From: Patagioenas fasciata
Lineage: Eukaryota; Chordata; Aves; Columbiformes; Columbidae
Direction: 5' to 3'
Assembly (NCBI RefSeq): GCF_037038585.1
Contig: NC_092541.1
Coordinates: 1,001,445 to 1,065,444, forward strand
Length of the DNA: 64,000 bases
The position numbers were made by a program, and so were the translations under genes. The notes beneath the pieces were generated by a model that did not search any database, was not told the DNA's origin, and saw only the letters and a program-made list of their open reading frames with translations. This document shows, piece after piece, positions 59,204 through 64,000 of this stretch; position 1 is the stretch's first letter; every line of letters starts with the position of its first letter.

Positions 59204-61249
59204 CTGCGGAGAGGAGCGGGAGGAGACCGGTGAGCACAAAGTGCCATCCCACCCACCATTCAATCGCCAAATGGGAAAACTGGGACCCCCCAGCCCTCTC
59301 CTTAATTCCAGCAAGAACCTGAGAGATCACCACATGCTGCAAACCGCTCCATAGAGATGAAGGACGCCAACCCAAGCTTTTGACCAACACCATCAGGTTC
59401 AGCAGTTTGCTCTGCACAGGATTGGGTTCCTTTTGTTTCGACGCAGAAGCCAGAGGTTTTGTCCTTGTGCTCTTGCATTGCAGCGTGGAAATAAATACAG
59501 GTTTTGCATCTCTCCCCCTCCCTAATCAGCATCTGGCAAGAGGTGGTGGGGCTATGCTGGCTCGTGGCAGAGGGAGCTCGGAAGGGCTGTGATACCACAG
59601 AGCAGCACGTTCCGCTCTATGTCCCATTATTTTTCATGCAGTTGCTGTTAATGCTGGAAAGGTGTGGCTGAGAGAGCCAGGGAATGCTGCTGCTATTTTT
59701 CATCCTCTCTTGCTATCTTGATATGGGAGAGATGCCTTTTGCTCCGGAATTGTGCTGGGAAAAGCCAGACGGATCCTTTTGGGTACATAAGAGATGTGAC
59801 AGGATCTGGTGAACAAGCTCTAGGTTGGAGGGGATGATTCTGCATTCTGCAGGGTTTCTGGATGAGCAGGCACAGAGCCCGGGCCAAATTCTGCACAGCT
59901 TCTGCCGCACACGCGTGCATGCACACACACACCTTCTGTGCAAAATTCGGGTATTAAACTCATTGTCCCACGATGGTTTTTTATTTGAGGTGCATTCCAT
60001 GTGCAATCGTAGATGCCTCAGTGAACAGTAATGGAGCAATCAGCTCGTCGCTACTTAAAAACACCGTTCTGGTTTTATATTTGGCTTAAACTTCCTGGAG
60101 GGATGAGAAGCAGATGTTTGTTTATGAAAAGGGGAAGCAGAGACACCAGAGTCCTTGTTGAATTTGCCTTCTCCGAAAGGATCGGCCACCCCGAGGCCAA
60201 GGAAACCGGACGCGTTTCCTGCCCCGGCCCCTCGGGACACCCGGCCCCGGCTCTTTCCCAGCCGGCGGAGGGTGGGGGACACGGCCAGGGTGTCGGGTGG
60301 CTCCTCGATAACTTCAGCACCTGATGAATTATGGGTGACAGTGGCTCATGTTTCCGGGAGGATGGGAACCTGCCTGGGATGAGCGTGAGAGAACAGGCTG
60401 ATCCTCCAAAGAGCTCTGGTCTGCATGGGGCTCACGAGTGACGTGAAGCAGAGAGGGGACACAGACCCCCCAACACACACCAATTGCTTTGCAAACACCC
60501 CAGATTCCTCTGCAAGTCTCACCCAGGAGAGCAGACACGGCCATGACCACTTCTTCCTCAGCCCAGAGCCCACTGGGGCTGAGATGCGTCCCCAAGTGCT
60601 CCAGACACCAGTCACCCACCCTCCTCTTGACACCAGCTCACAGCAAGACCCCAAGGGCAGCCCCCACTGGGACCTTCGCGTGGAGCACACGCAGCCCCCA
60701 CCACTCTCAGGCCCCCCCAGGATTCGATGTGCATTTGGATTTGCAGCAAAATCATCTCTGGATATCTCCAGCTCGTACAGACAGCAAAGGCACCTGCACC
60801 CCCTGGTCCCACCAGTGAGACAAATCACAGCCCAGGCCTCTGTCCCTGCAAAATCACCGGGAAGAGATGCAGCTGGGATCCAGCACGGAGCCCGATCTCT
60901 GCAGAGCTCAGCTCTTCCTAGAGGGAAAGTCACGTTCCCTGCATGGAAAGGAGCCATTCCCTGCGGTGCCTTGGCCAGCGCTGCGGACAGGGGACACAGG
61001 CTGGCACACGAGGGAGCCAGGGCCACCCCGTGTCCCAGGCGTGGAGATTTCTGACCTCGCTTCAGGCTCAAAAGCTGCTCCAGTTCACGCCTGGCAGAGC
61101 TGGTGCCACCGAATCGCTCCCCACCATGCTCCAGCAGCCCGGCGAGGTGACCCAGTGACCACTGAGGACGAGGCCACGTTCAAAGGCAGCGCTGAGCTCA
61201 CTGAGCTCCCCTTTGAACTGAGTTTTGAGCCTTGTGCCTGGTGGGGATT

Positions 61250-61440
61250 TCACAGAATCCCAGGGTGGTTGGGTTGCAGGGACCCCTGCAGATCCCCAGC
61301 CCCACCTGCTCGCACAGGATCACAGAGCAGATCACACAGGATCACAGAGCAGATCACACAGGGTCACAGAGCAGATCACACAGGGTCACAGAGCAGATCA
61401 CACAGGTCGGTCCAGGCAGGTTTGATGTCTCCAGAGTTTC
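61250..61440 (-). mobile_element. Probable CR1 3' end with an internal tandem repeat
   Basis: CACAGAATCCCAGGGTGG followed by GGTTGCAGGGACCCCTG and, after the tandem repeat, GGTCCAGGCAGGTTTGATGT resembles a CR1 3' tail read in reverse. The assignment is weaker than for the other copies. Confidence 0.5.
61316..61403. repeat. 22-bp tandem repeat, four units
   Basis: Four copies of AGGATCACAGAGCAGATCAC plus AC, differing at one base (A or G at the fourth position). The arrangement 1-1-2-2 suggests stepwise duplication. Confidence 0.93.
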
Positions 61441-61800
61441 CTGGATGGGATGTGAGGTCCAACACCCATCTGCATGTTTGGGTTTGGGTCCCTTCTCTCA
61501 GCCGTGCTCTCTCCCCCATGCACATAAGGTCATCTCCTTCCAGACAAGGGCGCCCCGGCACACACCAGAGGAAACGGTTCCCACACACATCCTCTCCCTG
61601 CAGCTCCTCAGCTTTACATAAAGACTGCAGATAAATCTGCCCCCTCCCAGCCCAGGAATGCTCCTTTTGTAGAGGTGGGTTTGGCTCCATTCAGCACAGA
61701 CATTGCCACAGCAAACTGTATCATAGCAACCTGCTGCTCCCTTCCGCAGCCAGCGTCTCCAGCATCTCCGGGAGAGCTCCAGCCCCTCCATCCCGCAGAG

Positions 61801-61880
61801 CCACCATCGTCCCCACCAAACCACCATTGTCCCCGCAGAGCCACCATCGTCCCCACCGAACCACTGTTGTCCCCACCACA
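61801..61880. repeat. 20-bp tandem repeat, four units
   Basis: Four diverged 20-base units of the type CCACCATCGTCCCCACCAAA, with first and third units almost identical, so a 40-base period is also visible. Confidence 0.85.
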
Positions 61881-62087
61881 GTGCCCTGGGGCCACAGGAG
61901 CAAAGTGCCCCGTGCTGGCAGGAGGAGGTGAGGTAAGGGATGCACTAGGTCAGGATCCTCATTTTCTTAACAAGATCAGAATTGCCTTTGTATCCATGAA
62001 CTTTCTGCTCCAACTCCAAAGCGCAGGAGCAGCCCCCGGCACCTTCGCTGTGAGTTCAGCTCCGCAGCTGCTCTGGCAGTGGGTAGA

Positions 62088-62255
62088 ATCACAGCATAGT
62101 TTGGGCTGAAGGGACCTTAAAGCTCCCCCAGTTCCCCCCTGCCATGACAGGGACATCTTCACCAGCTCAGGGTGCTCAGAGCCCCGTCCAGCCTGGCCTG
62201 GGATGTCTCCAGGGATGGTTCATCCACCACCTCTCTGGGTACCAGCCAGCACAGA
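62088..62255 (-). mobile_element. CR1 LINE 3' fragment in RND2 intron
   Basis: Reverse-complement CR1 tail: AGAATCACAGCATAGTTTGG, then CCATGACAGGGACATCTTCA, CCAGCCTGGCCTGGGATGTC and TTCATCCACCACCTCTCTGG. Confidence 0.9.
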
Positions 62256-63689
62256 AGCTTCTGTCCCCATCCCTGGAGAGCGATGGAGCCGATGGGGAGA
62301 GCTCCCAACTCAGGTAACCTCCAGCTTTCTTTGGAGATGTCTCTACTGAATCAGGAAATTCTGTTTGGCCAATTACTCTTTGCATCTCCTACTTTCTCAT
62401 TGAGTACAACAGCTAAAGAAAAACCCCAAACACAAAAAGGCCTCAATTCCCTCAACTCCAGGTCCTCGGTTTGATTGATTCTGAGCACTCAGCACCTTTC
62501 AGACACTCCAGGAATACACCCTGGAGACCCCAAGTCTGGCACTTCCAAACACATCCACCCCCAAGGCTTGTGTGGCTGCAGACCCGGCCTTCCCTCCCTG
62601 CGTGAGTCACCCTCCGCTTGGCACCCAGGTTCGCCAGAAACAGGACCCATGTGCAGCTGTTCACCATTAAAGAGAAGATGGGAGCAAGCCAAAAACCAGC
62701 TTAAAAATAAAACCCACGTGGTTGTGTCTGAAATGCTGGGGTGGATACAGCCCTGAGTAGCTCCTCTCATCAGTTGGCAGCCCCCCCATGGCACCGTGAC
62801 TCAGAGATGCCGCTCCGGGGCATCTGAAATGTGCTGTTTCATCTATACCAACACAGCGTTCATCTTCATTTGTTCCTTATTAGCTGTTATGAGAGATAAC
62901 GAGCCCCCTCGCACGGGCACCCTCCACCCAACAACAGCACGTTGCAAACCAGGAAGGCAAATCTGCATGCAGGGCCAGGATCTGCTCTGCGTGGGGCTCC
63001 CGCGGCCCCCGCCAGCTCCGGCTGGAACACAGACCAGCGCTGCCAAGCCCTCAATTTCTCAGCACCGCGCTCGTCTCGGAGGGATCGCGCTGTAAACTGT
63101 CCCCGCAGACCCAGCAACGCTGCGGCACATGCTGCTTTCTGCAGGGACAGCCAAGAACATCCTTCACGGAATGACGCAGAAATTCATCCCGGCTTTCTAG
63201 AGCGCTGCAGCGACAAGAGGAGCTTCGGGTTCCCTCCCCGCACAGCGGTGCCAGGCGAAAAGTGGCCTTTGGAGACTACAGAGGGTGTTTCCTTTGCTAG
63301 ACACATCCCAGCGTCGCTTCGGCCGGAGGACAAACCTATCAGAGCAGGACCAAGGTGCGGCTGCCTCAGCATCCCCTCCCCATGCACAGCAAGAACCTGG
63401 TACCAGCATCAGACACACGGACACTGTCCCCTCTGCTGCTGTGGGACCAAATCACCCCTCACTGAGCTTCACCCACCCTCCAGCGCTTCCCAAAGTGGGG
63501 CTAAAACCCTTTGGAGCTGCTGCGCACCAGCACACCCTTCCTGAGCTCAACCAGACCTTTCTGGAGCTGAATTCCCAGCTCCAAGAGGCTTTTTGTTGCA
63601 GAGAAATTTATCTGAGCGACCGCCCTGTGTGCAGAGGGACGGTTCTGATGCTCTCAGTCGTACGGTTTAGTTTTAGGTCACCCTGCGAG

Positions 63690-63765
63690 GAGCAGGGAGT
63701 TGGACTTGATGATCCTTATGAGTCCCTTCCAACTTGTGATGTTCTCCAATTCTCTGAGCCCCCTT
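63690..63765 (+). mobile_element. CR1 LINE 3' terminal fragment
   Basis: GTTGGACTTGATGATCCTTA then GAGTCCCTTCCAACTTGTGA and a degenerate terminal repeat (GTTCTCCAATTCTCTGA). This is the last 70 or so bases of a CR1, antisense to RND2. Confidence 0.85.
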
Positions 63766-63962
63766 CTTGCCTCGCCAAGCTGGGCAGGGGTCCCTCTGAG
63801 CAGCTGGACCTGGTGTGGGAGGAGGATGCTCATCTTCAATCACCACTGGCTTTCCCCACACCAGCGCTCCAGACCCCGTTAATATTACATGAGGTGCCAG
63901 GGAATGTAATGGCTTTCATGATTAGTTGTTCCATCTGCCAGGGCCGATGATGATGAAGGTGT

Positions 63963-63985
63963 TAATAATAATAATAATATATTTT
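63963..63985. repeat. (AAT)n simple repeat at window end
   Basis: A short run of AAT triplets followed by AT-rich sequence; it may continue beyond 64000. Confidence 0.85.
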
Positions 63986-64000
63986 ATTTATATCGCACCT

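Larger units (their letters stand above)
59204..64000 (-). other. RND2: RND2 intron (right end of window)
   Basis: At least 4.8 kb of intron upstream of the exon at 59094-59203. I searched by eye for the switch I exon and the P-loop exon on the minus strand and saw neither. It contains CR1 pieces (62088-62255, 63690-63765, possibly 61250-61440), a 22-bp and a 20-bp tandem repeat, and an (AAT)n tract at the very end. Confidence 0.75.

Noticed and set aside
60346-61634. Open frames of 209-255 codons on both strands in the RND2 intron
   Set aside because: They overlap each other on opposite strands, include the 22-bp repeat and show no homology I can recognise. They are chance frames in GC-rich DNA.
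63285-63950. Plus-strand open frame of 221 codons
   Set aside because: It crosses a CR1 terminus and has low-complexity Pro/Ser composition. No gene is recognised.
59204-64000. Search for RND2 exons 1-2 (P-loop, switch I) in the right-hand part
   Set aside because: No minus-strand sequence resembling those exons was seen by eye, so they are taken to lie beyond 64000.

Overview
This 64 kb window is vertebrate nuclear DNA, almost certainly from a bird. Five conserved spliced genes lie in the order DHX8(-) / TMEM106A(-) / NBR1(-) / BRCA1(+) / RND2(-), which is the inverse of the human 17q21 BRCA1 neighbourhood. The introns and intergenic DNA carry many CR1 LINE 3' fragments, the dominant avian repeat. 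Introns are short, and the BRCA1 product (about 1747 residues) is close to the size I recall for chicken BRCA1. The species cannot be fixed from the sequence.

Layout. Positions 330-9115 hold the first 16 coding exons of DHX8 (minus strand, about 806 residues; the rest lies beyond the left edge). Positions 9962-12411 hold the seven coding exons of TMEM106A (261 residues), with a poly(A) signal at 9576-9581 and a possible promoter with a noncoding exon near 14394-14500. Positions 16650-29247 hold all 21 coding exons of NBR1 (992 residues), followed by a 2.1 kb 3' UTR ending near 14.52 kb. A compact, CpG-rich divergent promoter at about 29.25-29.72 kb separates NBR1 from BRCA1. Positions 30507-46600 hold the 20 coding exons of BRCA1. 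A 7.3 kb convergent intergenic stretch follows, in which I see no gene. Positions 55138-59203 hold the last three coding exons of RND2, with its 3' UTR down to about 54.08 kb. From 59.2 kb to the right edge lies an RND2 intron, so its first exons are outside the window.

The genes do not form a functional operon. DHX8 is a spliceosome-release helicase, NBR1 a selective-autophagy receptor, BRCA1 a DNA-repair E3 ligase and scaffold, TMEM106A a membrane protein and RND2 an atypical Rho GTPase. They share promoters and end-to-end boundaries, which suggests compaction rather than a common pathway. Exon boundaries were read by eye from splice consensus plus reading-frame continuity and recalled human proteins. 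All five frames close without a break.

I did not find an undescribed multi-gene system. The most unusual items are a roughly 45-unit, 20-bp minisatellite in an RND2 intron that repeats an E-box in nearly every unit, CR1 insertions that sit directly against two splice sites, internally deleted CR1 copies, the apparent absence of counterparts of human BRCA1 exons 14-15, and a GC-AG intron in NBR1.
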